Shown: positions 46,581-57,250, counted from the stretch's first letter. The stretch is 64,000 nucleotides of DNA from Sulfitobacter donghicola DSW-25 = KCTC 12864 = JCM 14565 (GCF_000622405.1 NZ_JASF01000005.1:3100001-3164000), one strand, 5' to 3'. Notes: generated by a model from the sequence alone, not told the origin. Numbers and translations: made by a program.

Positions 46581-46630
46581 AAGCTTTAGTTACGAGTTCG
46601 ATTCTCGTTACCCGCTCCAGAGCCCCCTTT
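46581..46630 (+). repeat. attR: right 50-bp attachment repeat
   Basis: Exact copy of 35628-35677, the displaced 3' half of tRNA-Gly with 11 bases beyond the CCA. No 5' half precedes it, so it is not a gene. It marks the right end of the element. Confidence 0.93.
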
Positions 46631-46706
46631 CTTCTGCTCCTTGTCACCCCGTTGCGAAATGTATCTTTGCATGCGACCTATGGTGTAGCCAAACTGGAGC
46701 CGCCCC

Positions 46707-47963
46707 ATGACGTTTTTACAGATCACTTCCCTTTTGATTGTACTTGCTGGGGGATTTGGCGCGATAAACTATCTGTTCCTGAAATTGCCATCCGCCATCG
46801 GCATCCTGATCGTTTCGCTGCTCGCCTCTTTTGTTTTACTGGGTCTCGACCTGCTTTTACCCGCATTGGGGATCGCTGACACGGTGCGTGGCATCGTTAC
46901 GGGGATCGATTTTTCCGAGGCGTTGCTGGAAGGCATGCTGGGGCTTTTGCTGTTTGCGGGTGCTTTGCATGTAAAGCTCAGCGATCTGCGGGCCCAGTGG
47001 CGGGTTGTGTTTTTGATGGCAACGCTGGGTATTGCGCTATCAACTGCGATCGTCGGAATTGGTTTTTCTTGGCTGACGGGCATGCCTTTGCTGGTGGCCT
47101 TGGTGTTTGGCGCCTTGATTTCGCCAACAGATCCGGTGGCTGTGTTGGGCGTGTTACGCGAAGCGGATTTGCCAAAGGCACTAGAGACCAAGATTGCTGG
47201 AGAAAGCCTGTTTAACGACGGTGTTGGTTACGTTGTCTTTCTGGTGCTGGTCGGTCTTGCCTTCCCACATGGCGATGCCCATGGGCACGGTGGCGACCCT
47301 GTCACCGGTGCGGTGATCCTGTTTTTCCAAGAAGCCATTGGCGGCGCGGTTTTGGGGATTGTGCTGGGCTGGCTCACCTTTCGCGTGATGCGTCGGATTG
47401 ACGACTACCCGCTCGAGGTGCTTCTTACCCTTGGCCTTGCCTTTGGGGGGTATGAGCTGGCGGTTTGGCTGCACGTTTCCGCGCCGATCATGGCGGTTTG
47501 TGCGGGCTTGTTGATTGGGGATGTGGGCACGGCAAAAGGGATGTCTGAACAAACCCGCGCTTATGTTGACGGTTTTTGGGAGCTGATTGACGAAATCCTG
47601 AACGCAGTTTTATTCCTGCTGATCGGCTTCGAAGTCTTTGCCATCGCCTTTGACGATGATGTTTTACTAACCGCTATTGCCGCGATTGCGCTGGCTTTGC
47701 TTGCCCGATTTGTCGCGGTTTACGTTCCGATCACCCTGCTGCGGCCCTTCCGCAGCTTTAACGCGGGTGTGGTGCCGATCATGACGTGGGGCGGCCTCAA
47801 GGGGGGTATCTCGGTCGCGCTCGCGCTATCCCTGCCTGATGGCGAATGGAAGCCGCTAATCCTGACCTGCACCTACGTTGTGGTGATTTTCTCGATCATT
47901 GTACAGGGTCTGACAGTGGCCCGTCTGGCCAACCGTGTGGGCCGCGCCCCTGATATGATGTAG
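46707..47963 (+). CDS. NhaP-type Na+/H+ antiporter (CPA1)
   Basis: A 418-residue inner-membrane sodium(or potassium)/proton antiporter with about 12 membrane segments. The CPA1 signature lies in ALVFGALISPTDPVAVLGVL, giving the conserved Asp, and ETKIAGESLFNDGVGYVVFL gives the E-FND pair. A histidine-rich loop (PHGDAHGHGGDP) may sense pH or metals. The C-terminal soluble domain seen in many NhaP proteins is absent. It is the first host gene right of the satellite. Confidence 0.9.
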   Translation: MTFLQITSLLIVLAGGFGAINYLFLKLPSAIGILIVSLLASFVLLGLDLLLPALGIADTVRGIVTGIDFSEALLEGMLGLLLFAGALHVKLSDLRAQWRVVFLMATLGIALSTAIVGIGFSWLTGMPLLVALVFGALISPTDPVAVLGVLREADLPKALETKIAGESLFNDGVGYVVFLVLVGLAFPHGDAHGHGGDPVTGAVILFFQEAIGGAVLGIVLGWLTFRVMRRIDDYPLEVLLTLGLAFGGYELAVWLHVSAPIMAVCAGLLIGDVGTAKGMSEQTRAYVDGFWELIDEILNAVLFLLIGFEVFAIAFDDDVLLTAIAAIALALLARFVAVYVPITLLRPFRSFNAGVVPIMTWGGLKGGISVALALSLPDGEWKPLILTCTYVVVIFSIIVQGLTVARLANRVGRAPDMM

Positions 47964-47994
47964 GGGAATGCGGCCCGCCGATGTTTGGCGCTGA

Positions 47995-49584
47995 TCAGTC
48001 GCGGTGGCGGTGAATGAAATCCACCAATGCCGCGGTTGATCCGTCTTCTTGGGAGGGATCCTTTGCCCCCTCGACAACAGGCTGCAGTGACGTGGCCAGT
48101 TCCTTGCCCAGCTCAACACCCCATTGATCAAACGAGATAATATCCAAGATCACCCCTTCAACGAAGACGCGGTGTTCATAAAGGGCGATGATCTGCCCCA
48201 AGGTGAAGGGATCAAGCTGCGGGTAAAGCAATGTCGTCGACGGGCGGTTCCCAGGAAACACGCGGTGGCGCGCCTGCCGCTCTAGATCGTCCCCTTCAAA
48301 CCCTTTGTCCGCTGCGATCTTGCGCGCAACCTCTAATGAACGTCCCTGCATCAAGGCTTTGGATTGGGCAAGGCAATTGGCCACCAGCAACTGGTGGTGA
48401 TGGGCCAGATCGGACTCATGCCCTTGAGCTGCCAAGAGAAATTCGCAAGGAATAACACGGGTACCTTGGTGGATCAGCTGATAAAACGCATGTTGCCCGT
48501 TGGTGCCAGCCGCGCCCCAGACGACAGGCCCTGTATCACGGGGCGTATCCGTCCCATCCCGCAAGACACCTTTGCCGTTTGATTCCATCTCTAGCTGTTG
48601 AAGATAGTTTGGCAGCAGCCCCAACCGTTCATCATAGGGCAATACGGCACGGGTGGCATTGCCACCGATCTGATTGTGCCAGATGCCGACCAAGGCCAAC
48701 AGAACTGGCAGGTTTTCATTTAGGTCGGCGGCGCAGAAATGCACATCCATCGCCTGTGCACCGCGCAAAAACGCATCGAATGCTTTGGGGCCAATTGCGA
48801 TCATCAAGGACAGGCCAATTGGCCCCCAGACCGAATATCGCCCCCCGACCCAATCTTCGAAACCAAAGACGCGCGCAGGGTCAATTCCGAACGCGGCGGT
48901 TTTATCTTCGGCGGTGCTGAGGGCTGCAAATTGGGATTTTGGGTCGCCACCGTGATCCAGCATCCATGCCCGCGCCGTTCTGGCGTTTGTCATTGTCTCG
49001 ATGGTCGTAAAGGTTTTGGAGGCAACGATAATCAGCGTTGTTTTTGCATCCAAACCGTGCAGAGTGTCCGCGATATCCGCGCCATCAACGTTGGAAACAA
49101 AATGGCAGCGCGGCCCATCGTGGTAAGGTGCCAAGGCCCGTACCGCCATTGCTGGCCCCAGATCAGAGCCACCAATGCCGATGTTCACAACATCTGTGTA
49201 TTTGCCCGCACGAACCTCATCCGCGAAACGGCGCATTGCGGCAAGCGTTTCCAGAACCGCAGGCATCACATCCTCGCCGTCTACAACGACGGGACCACCA
49301 TCAAGATTGCGCAAAGCCGTATGCAAAACGGCACGGTCTTCGGTTTCATTGATGCGCGCGCCTGCAAACATGGCATCCCGTTTGGCCTCTAGCCCCATTT
49401 CTTTGGCAAGGGCCAACAGGCTTTCACGGGTTTCTGCATCAATGTTGGTTTTGGAATAGTCGAAATACATATCCCCCGCTTGCGCCGAGAATTCCTCAGC
49501 GCGGCCAGCATCGTCAAACAGGCTATCGATCCTGCGATCCGCAACCTTTTCATGTTGCGCGCTTAGGGTTTTCCAAATCGTCAT
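47995..49584 (-). CDS. pgi: Glucose-6-phosphate isomerase
   Basis: A 529-residue enzyme interconverting glucose-6-phosphate and fructose-6-phosphate. The ATG at 49584 overlaps the pgl stop (ATGA); the upstream in-frame ATG at 49596 would lie inside pgl. Motifs are [60 protein letters not shown], the catalytic Glu region in [12 protein letters not shown], and [19 protein letters not shown]. It is last in the zwf-pgl-pgi operon. Confidence 0.95.
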   Translation of the reverse strand: MTIWKTLSAQHEKVADRRIDSLFDDAGRAEEFSAQAGDMYFDYSKTNIDAETRESLLALAKEMGLEAKRDAMFAGARINETEDRAVLHTALRNLDGGPVVVDGEDVMPAVLETLAAMRRFADEVRAGKYTDVVNIGIGGSDLGPAMAVRALAPYHDGPRCHFVSNVDGADIADTLHGLDAKTTLIIVASKTFTTIETMTNARTARAWMLDHGGDPKSQFAALSTAEDKTAAFGIDPARVFGFEDWVGGRYSVWGPIGLSLMIAIGPKAFDAFLRGAQAMDVHFCAADLNENLPVLLALVGIWHNQIGGNATRAVLPYDERLGLLPNYLQQLEMESNGKGVLRDGTDTPRDTGPVVWGAAGTNGQHAFYQLIHQGTRVIPCEFLLAAQGHESDLAHHHQLLVANCLAQSKALMQGRSLEVARKIAADKGFEGDDLERQARHRVFPGNRPSTTLLYPQLDPFTLGQIIALYEHRVFVEGVILDIISFDQWGVELGKELATSLQPVVEGAKDPSQEDGSTAALVDFIHRHRD

Positions 49585-50273
49585 GCTGCGCTCCAATGTA
49601 CGGTGGCATCTGGCAAAACGATCTGAATGGGCGCTTCTGCCTCGGATAGATCTTTCGCTTGGTTGAGGGCCTCGCGTTTTTCGTCACCCGTAATCAAGAT
49701 ATGTTTCGCCCCCGCAGCCCGCAAAGCAGGCGCTGAAAGTGAAAACCGCTGGACCTCTTGACCAGCGATAGAAATGGGCACCAAAAGCTGCGCATCCTCA
49801 GCCATTGCGGCCTCTAGCCCAGCAGCTTTTGGAAACAGCGAAGCCGTATGCATATCCGCGCCCATCCCCAGCAGCAAAACATCAATTGCGCCCAAGGCAG
49901 ACAGCGATTGTGAAAGTTTATCAGCAGCTGTGTTGATGTCATCAGAGGCCGAATAATAAGGGGTAAACGCCGCTTTGCTGGCATAACCTTGCAAAAGCCG
50001 CGATCGGATCAGCGCGGCATTGGATTGCGCGTGATCCTCTGGAACCCAGCGTTCGTCAGACAACAAAACATGTACCCGCGACCAGTCCAGATCAATCTGG
50101 CACAGGGCATCAAATACCGGGCCTGGCGTGGTGCCGCCGGGCACTGCAAATGTAACGGTGTCACGGTTGGCCAAAGCGGATTGCAGATCAGCAGCCAATT
50201 TGGATGCAACAGCTTGCATCAACGCATCACGGGTTGGGTAGTCTTGGAAAATCACTCTTTTACCTTCCGCCAT
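49581..50273 (-). CDS. pgl: 6-phosphogluconolactonase
   Basis: A 230-residue DevB-type lactonase hydrolysing 6-phosphogluconolactone made by Zwf. Signature stretches are [39 protein letters not shown] and [20 protein letters not shown]. It overlaps zwf by 22 bp and pgi by 4 bp, so the three steps are tightly coupled. Confidence 0.93.
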   Translation of the reverse strand: MAEGKRVIFQDYPTRDALMQAVASKLAADLQSALANRDTVTFAVPGGTTPGPVFDALCQIDLDWSRVHVLLSDERWVPEDHAQSNAALIRSRLLQGYASKAAFTPYYSASDDINTAADKLSQSLSALGAIDVLLLGMGADMHTASLFPKAAGLEAAMAEDAQLLVPISIAGQEVQRFSLSAPALRAAGAKHILITGDEKREALNQAKDLSEAEAPIQIVLPDATVHWSAA

Positions 50274-51721
50274 TCGCGGCCTTCACGGCGCAGTAGTTCA
50301 GTTGCATCCGTTGGTCCTTCGCTTCCGTGGTCATAGGGTTTTGGCACGTCGTTGCGCGCCTCCCACCCCTCAATAATCGGATCGGTCCACGCCCATGCCG
50401 CCTCGACCTCGTCACCGCGCATAAACAGGGTTTGGTTCCCGCGGATAACATCCATAATCAGCCGTTCATAGGCATCCACATGATCCACATGATCCGGATC
50501 CAGCGTTTCCGCAAAGCTCATATCAAGGGGGACGTCGATCAGGCGCATACCGCCTGGTCCCGGTTCTTTGATGGTCACCCCAAGGGTAATGCCCTCGTTC
50601 GGCTGCAACCGGATGGACAGGACATTGCGATGGCGCCCTGCTTCATCGCCAAAAATACTGTGCGGCGTGTCTTTGAAGACAACTGTGATTTCAGAGGATC
50701 GCGCGGCCATTCGTTTGCCCGTCCTCAGGTAAAACGGCGTCCCCGCCCAACGCCAGTTACTGATTTCTGTCCGCAGCGCGATAAAGCTTTCTGTTCGCGA
50801 GCGCGGGTTTTCGACCGCCGTACGATACCCGGGGTTTTCGGATTCGTTGCAGGGTTCGGCCTGATACTGCCCTCGAACGATATGGTAGGGCGCAACAGCT
50901 TCCAGCGCGCGAATGACTTTCAGCTTTTCATCGCGAACCGCGTCTGGCGCAAATTGCGCAGGTGGTTCCATCGCAATGAGGCAGAGCAGCTGCATCAAAT
51001 GGTTTTGCACCATATCGCGCATGGCGCCGGATTTGTCGTAATATTCACCGCGCCCGCCAACACCGACCGTTTCGGCGACTGTAATCTGAATGTGATCAAC
51101 ATATTGGCTGTTCCACAAAGGTTCGAACAGCATGTTACCAAAGCGCACAGCCATAAGGTTCTGTACGGTTTCTTTACCAAGGTAATGATCGATCCGGTAA
51201 ATCTGATCTTCGTTGAAATAGGTCGCTAGCGTCTTGTTCAGGCTGCGCGCAGTAGCCAGATCGCGGCCAAAGGGTTTTTCAACAACGATGCGCGCTTCGT
51301 CATCCGCCATACCCCATTTTTGCAGACGTTCTGCAATGTCGCCAAACAAGGAAGGCGCAACAGAAAAGTAGTAGGCCTCAACCCGATCTGTTCCGACCAC
51401 CAGCTGCTGTAACTCTTTCCAGCCCTGATCGCCGCGCGCATCAATGGTGACGTATTCCAATTGCCCCAGAAATTTTTCCAGATGCTCGTCACCGCAGGCT
51501 TGTTCGCCTCCGAACTCGGCAATCGCCTCACGGACCATTTCGCGGTAGCCCTTTGTGTCCAACTCGCTGCGCGCGGCGCCAATGATCCGCGCCTCGGCTG
51601 GCATTTGCCCCGCACAGAAGCGACGAAAAAGCCCTGGTAAAATCTTGCGTCGGGCCAGATCGCCCGTGCCGCCGAAAATCACCAGATCAAACAGATCAAC
51701 AGGAATAACGCGTGAAACCAT
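50252..51721 (-). CDS. zwf: Glucose-6-phosphate 1-dehydrogenase
   Basis: A 489-residue NADP enzyme that opens the oxidative pentose phosphate and Entner-Doudoroff routes. The nucleotide loop is LVIFGGTGDLARRKILPGLF, the substrate motif with catalytic His is RIDHYLGKETVQNLMAVRF, and FEPLWNSQYVDHIQITVAET follows. It is first of zwf-pgl-pgi. edd and eda are not in the window. A 240-bp intergenic region separates it from the divergent radical SAM gene. Confidence 0.96.
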   Translation of the reverse strand: MVSRVIPVDLFDLVIFGGTGDLARRKILPGLFRRFCAGQMPAEARIIGAARSELDTKGYREMVREAIAEFGGEQACGDEHLEKFLGQLEYVTIDARGDQGWKELQQLVVGTDRVEAYYFSVAPSLFGDIAERLQKWGMADDEARIVVEKPFGRDLATARSLNKTLATYFNEDQIYRIDHYLGKETVQNLMAVRFGNMLFEPLWNSQYVDHIQITVAETVGVGGRGEYYDKSGAMRDMVQNHLMQLLCLIAMEPPAQFAPDAVRDEKLKVIRALEAVAPYHIVRGQYQAEPCNESENPGYRTAVENPRSRTESFIALRTEISNWRWAGTPFYLRTGKRMAARSSEITVVFKDTPHSIFGDEAGRHRNVLSIRLQPNEGITLGVTIKEPGPGGMRLIDVPLDMSFAETLDPDHVDHVDAYERLIMDVIRGNQTLFMRGDEVEAAWAWTDPIIEGWEARNDVPKPYDHGSEGPTDATELLRREGREWRKVKE

Positions 51722-51961
51722 TGTAATGCCTTTTGTCTTTCACCCATCAAAGATGGAGCTTTTGCCGTAGTTTATCGCCATAGCCGGAATTTTCCAGCAG
51801 TTAGCGGCCCCTTTAGCACATGCAATTCAAATTTGTTAGCGCAAACATGAATGCATAACGCAACTTCACAACTCTGTGCATATTTGCTGTCGCTCTTTTC
51901 TTGCCTTTGCGCTTACCCTACCCCATCTAGGTAACAGGATTAAGTACAGGAGTGCGCAAGC

Positions 51962-52909
51962 GTGAAAGATATCGCAACCGCAAATGACGGCAAATTCACA
52001 GACATCGCCACCACCGCCAAAGGTGAGCCGCGTGCGACTGTTGCGCTGACAAACCCTGAAACGCTTTGGTTCAACACGGGTACCCTGTGCAATATCGAAT
52101 GCACCAATTGCTATATCCTCTCCAGCCCCAAAAACGATGCGTTGGTTTACATCACCGCAGACGAAGTGCGCGAATATCTGGATCAATTGGAAGAGCGAAA
52201 CTGGAACGTCAATGAAATCGCCTTTACTGGCGGTGAACCCTTTATGAACCCCCAAATGATCGACATGACCGAAGCCGCGCTGGAGCGGGGCTATGAAGTG
52301 TTGATCCTGACCAATGCCATGATGCCCATGATGCGCAAGAAATCCCGCGAAGGTCTGCTGCGCCTACAGGCTGCTTATCCTGACAAGATCACCCTGAGGA
52401 TTTCGGTGGATCACTACAGCAAAGAACTGCACGACGAAGAGCGTGGCAAAGGGGCGTTTGACAAGACCGTAACAGGTATGAAGTGGCTGTCTGAAAACGG
52501 GTTTACCATGGCCGTTGCTGGGCGCTCCGTATTTGGGGACAGCGATGCAGATAGCCGCGCAGGATATGCCACGTTCTTTGCCGAAAATGACTTTAGGATC
52601 GACGCCTACAACCCTGCAATGACAGTTCTTTTCCCTGAAATGGACGAAACCGTCGAGGTGCCTGAAATCACCACTGCCTGTTGGGGTATTTTGGACAAAT
52701 CACCTGACGCGGTGATGTGTTCGTCTTCGCGTATGGTTGTCAAACGGCGCGGCGCGGAAAAGCCGGCTGTTCTGGCCTGCACCCTTTTGGCTTACTCCCC
52801 TGATTTCGAATTGGGTGAAACCCTGGAAGAGGCCGAGCGCGATGTCGCGCTCAACCACCCCCACTGCGCTAAATTCTGCGTCCTTGGCGGCGCGAGCTGC
52901 TCGGGTTAA
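51962..52909 (+). CDS. Radical SAM protein with C-terminal cysteine cluster
   Basis: A 315-residue radical SAM enzyme using a GTG start at 51962, preceded by AGGAGTG. The cluster motif is TLCNIECTNCYILSS with cysteines 43, 47 and 50. NEIAFTGGEPFMNPQMIDMT is the GGEP SAM-binding motif. The C-terminal quarter holds further cysteines (TACWGIL, VMCSSSRM, LACTLL, HCAKFCVLGGASCSG), suggesting a second, auxiliary cluster as in SPASM-type enzymes. No peptide substrate gene is seen nearby. It converges on the DUF2855 gene with overlapping stops. Substrate unknown. Confidence 0.82.
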   Translation: MKDIATANDGKFTDIATTAKGEPRATVALTNPETLWFNTGTLCNIECTNCYILSSPKNDALVYITADEVREYLDQLEERNWNVNEIAFTGGEPFMNPQMIDMTEAALERGYEVLILTNAMMPMMRKKSREGLLRLQAAYPDKITLRISVDHYSKELHDEERGKGAFDKTVTGMKWLSENGFTMAVAGRSVFGDSDADSRAGYATFFAENDFRIDAYNPAMTVLFPEMDETVEVPEITTACWGILDKSPDAVMCSSSRMVVKRRGAEKPAVLACTLLAYSPDFELGETLEEAERDVALNHPHCAKFCVLGGASCSG

Positions 52910-53979
52910 TCGCGCTTTAACCGGAAGACATGACCGTCCCGCGGGTTGGCCGTGCCTTTGGCCAGCGCGTCATAAACCTTGGCGGCTTCTGCGATTCCGT
53001 CATGCAGCTGCACATCCAGCCAATCCGATGCATCGGTGGCAAGGCGCTTCCACGCTTGCGTGATCTGTTTTTCAATCACCCCCGGCCCCCATTCTTCGCG
53101 CCGTTTGGCGATCTGGGCTGGCGCAAAAAAGAACTGCGGCTTTACGCCCTCGACCACGGTTTGGGGCTGGAACTGGTCCCAATGGCTAATCCCAACAGCT
53201 GATGAGTGTTTGAGGTGCTCCCCCAGCACGGAATGCACCTGCGCCTTTACCAGCGCATTACCAGACATATCAACATAGACCGAGGGCTGCGGATCAAGCT
53301 GTGCAATCTTTTCATAGGTTAAAACCTGATCACACGCACCAAGGCCCAGCACGAAGTCTTTGTTGCGTGCCGAGGTCAGGCCAACGATGCGGTATTCGCG
53401 GCTTTCCTGCTCGGCCAGATATTTGCACAGGCCAAGCCCCGTCTTGGACGAGGCGCTACCGATGATGATTTGGGTCGCCCCGAAACAATCATTATCCATC
53501 AACCAATCATATAACAGATATGATGTCGCCAGCAGTGGTTGAAGCAAGGCGCGCATGTGATCCTCAGATGCCTCGCCTGATCGAATTGGCGCGTATCGGT
53601 TATACACGGCAGGCAATTCAGCACGGTGTGGCGCGGCATCAACAATTCCGCCATGGCCATCAGCCTCTGGCGTCATCACCAACTCATCCGCGAAGGGATA
53701 AAACCCATAAAGCCGCGTACCAATAGCCAAGGCATCGCTGTTGCTTTCAACCACTTCTGCCGTCCCCCAGACAGGGACCAGCCCCTGCCCGTCGATCCCT
53801 GTGGGAAAGAAATGCCAATACCCAATGGCAAATCCCGAAGCCGCATAGGTGACGTTATTTGAGGTTAAGGCAAAGCTATCCAGCTTCAAGCGCGCCTGCC
53901 CCGCCTCCAAAACCTGCGCGGGGATGTCCTCGATCTGAGTTGACGTGATGTTTTTATGGTCGGTTAACAGCCGTTGCAT
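52906..53979 (-). CDS. DUF2855 family protein
   Basis: A 357-residue protein from the ATG at 53979, preceded by GGAGGAGG; the in-frame start at 54036 is not needed. The pattern resembles zinc-free alcohol-dehydrogenase-like (MDR) proteins: LKLDSFALTSNNVTYAASGF, VPVWGTAEVVESNSDALAIG, then a nucleotide-binding-like TQIIIGSASSKTGLGLCKYL. That matches DUF2855, an uncharacterised medium-chain-dehydrogenase-like family. Its stop overlaps that of the radical SAM gene. Confidence 0.8.
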   Translation of the reverse strand: MQRLLTDHKNITSTQIEDIPAQVLEAGQARLKLDSFALTSNNVTYAASGFAIGYWHFFPTGIDGQGLVPVWGTAEVVESNSDALAIGTRLYGFYPFADELVMTPEADGHGGIVDAAPHRAELPAVYNRYAPIRSGEASEDHMRALLQPLLATSYLLYDWLMDNDCFGATQIIIGSASSKTGLGLCKYLAEQESREYRIVGLTSARNKDFVLGLGACDQVLTYEKIAQLDPQPSVYVDMSGNALVKAQVHSVLGEHLKHSSAVGISHWDQFQPQTVVEGVKPQFFFAPAQIAKRREEWGPGVIEKQITQAWKRLATDASDWLDVQLHDGIAEAAKVYDALAKGTANPRDGHVFRLKRD

Positions 53980-54138
53980 TCTTATTCCTCCTCCGTTTTC
54001 AGCAAGCTTACCCATCTGACCCGCCCTGAGCAGCAAAACGTGGCGTCAGTTTTCCGCTCTCAGCCAAAGCCGCACCAGCCAGCGGCTAAGGTCTTTGTAA
54101 AATTCACCCCGACAAGGGCCGCATTTTACGCAATAGGA

Positions 54139-54168
54139 TTGCACCTTATCTGGGCTTCGCGCTATACT
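54139..54168 (+). promoter_or_regulatory. Sigma70-type promoter of gyrA
   Basis: TTGCAC (54139-54144), an 18-base spacer and TATACT (54163-54168) lie 43 bp before the gyrA start. It is a close match to the consensus. Transcription would begin near 54175. Confidence 0.55.
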
Positions 54169-54211
54169 GACCCCCAAGATATAGAAGATATCAGCAAAGC
54201 TGGGACAGACA

Positions 54212-56971
54212 TTGAGCGACACGCCGGAAACACCTGAAAACGAAGACGAAAACCGCCCCGAACGCCCTGTGTACGACGGGCCATCGGTCACCATCGAACA
54301 CGAGATGCGCACCAGCTATCTCGACTATGCGATGTCGGTTATCGTCAGCCGCGCCATTCCTGATCTGCGGGACGGGTTGAAACCCGTTCACCGCCGCATT
54401 TTGTTTGCGATGCATGAAACGGGGAATACCTCGGATAAGGCCTATCGCAAATCAGCGCGTCCTGTTGGGGATGTGATGGGTCAGTACCACCCGCATGGCG
54501 ATAGCGCGATCTATGATGCGCTGGTGCGCATGGCGCAGGACTTTTCCATGTCGCTGCCTTTGCTGGATGGTCAGGGCAACTTTGGCTCGATGGACGGCGA
54601 TAACCCCGCCGCGATGCGTTATACCGAAGTACGCATGGATAAACCTGCTGCCTTCCTGCTGTCCGATATCGACAAAGATACCGTTGATTACCAAGACAAC
54701 TATGACGGCAAACAGAAAGAACCTACCGTTCTGCCTGCCCGTTTCCCGAACATGCTGGTCAACGGTGCTGGTGGTATTGCTGTCGGCATGGCGACCAACA
54801 TTCCGCCCCATAACCTTGGCGAAGTGATCGACGCCTGTCTCGCCCTGATCGAAGAGCCTGACCTGACCTCCGAGCAGTTGATCGATTACGTCCCCGGCCC
54901 TGACTTCCCCACTGGTGGCATCATGCTGGGCCGTTCTGGCGCGCGCAAAGCCTACCTAGAAGGGCGTGGCAGCGTTATTGTGCGCTCGAAAACCCGTATC
55001 GAGGAAATCCGCAAAGACCGCTGGGCGATTGTCATCGACGAAATCCCCTATCAGGTGAACAAAGCCTCCATGATCGAAAAGATCGCCGAGGCCGCGCGCG
55101 ATAAAAAGATCGAAGGCATCGCCCATGTTCAGGATGAATCCGACCGCAATGGTGTGCGTGTTGTTGTCGAACTGAAACGGGACGCCACAGCCGAAGTGGT
55201 GATGAACCAGCTCTTCCGCTTTACGCCGATGCAGACCTATTTCGGCTGTAACATGCTGGCGCTGAACGGTGGCCGTCCAGAAACGCTGACGCTGCGCCGC
55301 TTCCTCACCAGCTTTATCGATTTCCGCGAAGACGTTGTGGCCCGCCGCACCGCCTATCTGCTGCGCAAAGCGCGCGAGCGCAGCCATATCCTGTGCGGTT
55401 TGGCTGTTGCGGTTACCAACATCGACGAAGTTGTTGCAACCATCCGCTCATCCGCGGATGCCGCCGAGGCGCGTAGCAAATTGATGACACGCCGCTGGCC
55501 CGCCGAAGGCATCCTGCCCTATATCGCGCTGATCGACGATCCGACACATACGGCCAACGACGATGGCACCTATAACCTGTCCGAAACACAGGCCCGCGCC
55601 ATCCTCGAATTGCGCCTGCAGCGTCTGACACAGATCGGTGTCAAAGAAGTTACAGACGAGCTGGAAGAACTGGCCGCCAAGATCAAAGAATACCTCGAAA
55701 TCCTTGGCTCGCGTGATCGCATCATGTCGATCATCCGTGACGAGCTGCAAGAGGTCAAAGACCTGTTCGCCGTCCCACGCCGCACCGAGATCGTTGATTG
55801 GTCTGGTGATATGGACGACGAAGACCTGATCGAACGCGAAGACATGGTCGTGACTGTGACCTCGGGCGGCTATATCAAGCGCACCCCGCTGGTTGATTTC
55901 CGCGCCCAGCGTCGTGGCGGCAAAGGTGTGTCTGGTATGGCCACCAAAGAAGAGGATGTTGTGACGACCCTCTTTGTGGCCAATACACACACGCAGCTGC
56001 TGTTCTTTACGACGGACGGGATGGTTTACAAGCTCAAGACGTGGCGCCTACCCCAAGGTAGCCGGACCTCCAAAGGCAAGGCTATTGTGAACATTCTGCC
56101 GATCCCGACAGGCGTTTCTATTGCCGCGATCATGCCAGTAGACCGTGATGAAAAAGAATGGGACGATCTGCAGGTGGTCTTTGCCACCTCCGCAGGGACC
56201 GTGCGCCGCAACAAACTGTCTGATTTCACCAACGTCATGCGTAACGGCAAGATCGCGATGAAATTCGAGGACGAGCATGAGGGCACCACCCTGATCAACG
56301 CACGTATCGCCAGCAATGATGACGATGTGATGCTGGTGACCAATTCGGGCCGTGCGATCCGTTTCCGTGCCACTGATGTGCGCGTGTTTAACAGCCGTAA
56401 TTCGGTTGGTGTGCGCGGAATCAAATTGAACGGTGATGACAAAGTTGTCTCCATGTCGATCATCCGCCACTTTGACGCAGGCAGCGACGAACGCGCTGCT
56501 TATCTGAAGATGCGCCGCGCCATGGCGGGTATCGCGGATGATGCAGACACCGTTGACGAGGAAGAAGGCAACGCCGATATGCCCCTGTCGCAGGAGCGTT
56601 ATGCAGAAATGTCTGCCGCTGAAAACCTGATCCTGACCATCACCGAAGGCGGCGCAGGCAAGCTGAGCTCAAGCCTTGATTACCCGCTGCGCGGTCGTGG
56701 TGGCATGGGTGTCACTGCGATGGACAAAGCCATGCGCGGCGGCCAGATCGTGGCTTCCTTCCCTGTTGAGATGGAAGACCAGATCATGCTGGCCACCTCC
56801 AAGGGCCAGTCGATCCGCGTGCCTGTTGAGGGGATCTCCTTCCGCTCGCGCAGCGCTGGCGGTGTAAAGGTCTTTGACACTGGCAAGAACGAAGTTGTCG
56901 TATCAGTTGCGTGGATTGCAGACCAAGGCGACGAAGATGTTGTTGAAGGTGAAGGCGATACCGCCGAGTAA
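54212..56971 (+). CDS. gyrA: DNA gyrase subunit A
   Basis: A 919-residue topoisomerase II subunit. The likely start is TTG at 54212 (reading [19 protein letters not shown]), with no ATG nearby and only a weak ribosome site. The quinolone region is [20 protein letters not shown], with a Ser at the position equivalent to E. coli Ser83, hence a susceptible-type sequence. The catalytic Tyr is in [11 protein letters not shown]. The GyrA box [12 protein letters not shown] begins the wrapping domain. An acidic insert ([20 protein letters not shown]) in the C-terminal domain is typical of alphaproteobacteria. Confidence 0.96.
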   Translation: MSDTPETPENEDENRPERPVYDGPSVTIEHEMRTSYLDYAMSVIVSRAIPDLRDGLKPVHRRILFAMHETGNTSDKAYRKSARPVGDVMGQYHPHGDSAIYDALVRMAQDFSMSLPLLDGQGNFGSMDGDNPAAMRYTEVRMDKPAAFLLSDIDKDTVDYQDNYDGKQKEPTVLPARFPNMLVNGAGGIAVGMATNIPPHNLGEVIDACLALIEEPDLTSEQLIDYVPGPDFPTGGIMLGRSGARKAYLEGRGSVIVRSKTRIEEIRKDRWAIVIDEIPYQVNKASMIEKIAEAARDKKIEGIAHVQDESDRNGVRVVVELKRDATAEVVMNQLFRFTPMQTYFGCNMLALNGGRPETLTLRRFLTSFIDFREDVVARRTAYLLRKARERSHILCGLAVAVTNIDEVVATIRSSADAAEARSKLMTRRWPAEGILPYIALIDDPTHTANDDGTYNLSETQARAILELRLQRLTQIGVKEVTDELEELAAKIKEYLEILGSRDRIMSIIRDELQEVKDLFAVPRRTEIVDWSGDMDDEDLIEREDMVVTVTSGGYIKRTPLVDFRAQRRGGKGVSGMATKEEDVVTTLFVANTHTQLLFFTTDGMVYKLKTWRLPQGSRTSKGKAIVNILPIPTGVSIAAIMPVDRDEKEWDDLQVVFATSAGTVRRNKLSDFTNVMRNGKIAMKFEDEHEGTTLINARIASNDDDVMLVTNSGRAIRFRATDVRVFNSRNSVGVRGIKLNGDDKVVSMSIIRHFDAGSDERAAYLKMRRAMAGIADDADTVDEEEGNADMPLSQERYAEMSAAENLILTITEGGAGKLSSSLDYPLRGRGGMGVTAMDKAMRGGQIVASFPVEMEDQIMLATSKGQSIRVPVEGISFRSRSAGGVKVFDTGKNEVVVSVAWIADQGDEDVVEGEGDTAE

Positions 56972-56992
56972 ACCTTTCGACCATTCAAACCC

Positions 56993-57026
56993 AAAAGAGC
57001 CGCTTCAAATTGAGGCGGCTCTTTTT
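56993..57026 (+). terminator. Rho-independent terminator after gyrA
   Basis: Stem AAAAGAGCCGC/GCGGCTCTTTT (56993-57003 with 57015-57025), extended inward by the self-complementary TCA-AAT-TGA and ending in a T-run. Confidence 0.9.
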
Positions 57027-57250
57027 AGTTGGAGAGCCCTCAGAAATGAGCCGCATAACTGGTAGCTGGATAAACTGCCTCCAAGCTCGTTCAATCGAAC
57101 CAACGGCCCCTTCTAACCCATCGGCAAGGTGTCATACCCGCCAATAAACCAAGCGCGTCGAAAACTGCTGCGAAATAAGGGGGCCACCTTTAACCGATAG
57201 GTAACCTAACTGCTACATCTTGCGATGCAACAACCACGTAAGGAGCTTGG

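Larger units (their letters stand above)
35628..46630. mobile_element. Capsid-forming phage satellite (cf-PICI-like) integrated in tRNA-Gly
   Basis: An 11-kb element (one att copy plus 10,953 bp) bounded by perfect 50-bp repeats. On the minus strand, right to left: integrase, AlpA-like regulator, unknown, RepA-like ATPase, repeat block, head closure, large terminase, HNH nuclease, major capsid, prohead protease, connector, portal. Two genes of unknown role are on the plus strand. No gene looks broken and many overlap. Tail, baseplate, lysis, repressor and small-terminase genes are not recognisable. Known cf-PICIs make their own small capsids and borrow helper tails; the content matches that plan. 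A decayed prophage is the main alternative, but intact genes and exact att sites argue against recent decay. Confidence 0.8.

Noticed and set aside
46581..46630. Second tRNA-Gly gene
   Set aside because: Only the 3' half is present; it is the attR remnant with no acceptor 5' arm or D-arm.
35628..46630. Gene transfer agent cluster
   Set aside because: GTA clusters of Rhodobacterales include tail genes and are not flanked by att repeats or an integrase; this element has the opposite features.
53974..54237. 87-codon frame upstream of gyrA
   Set aside because: It overlaps the DUF2855 start region and the gyrA promoter and start; no ribosome site or protein-like pattern.
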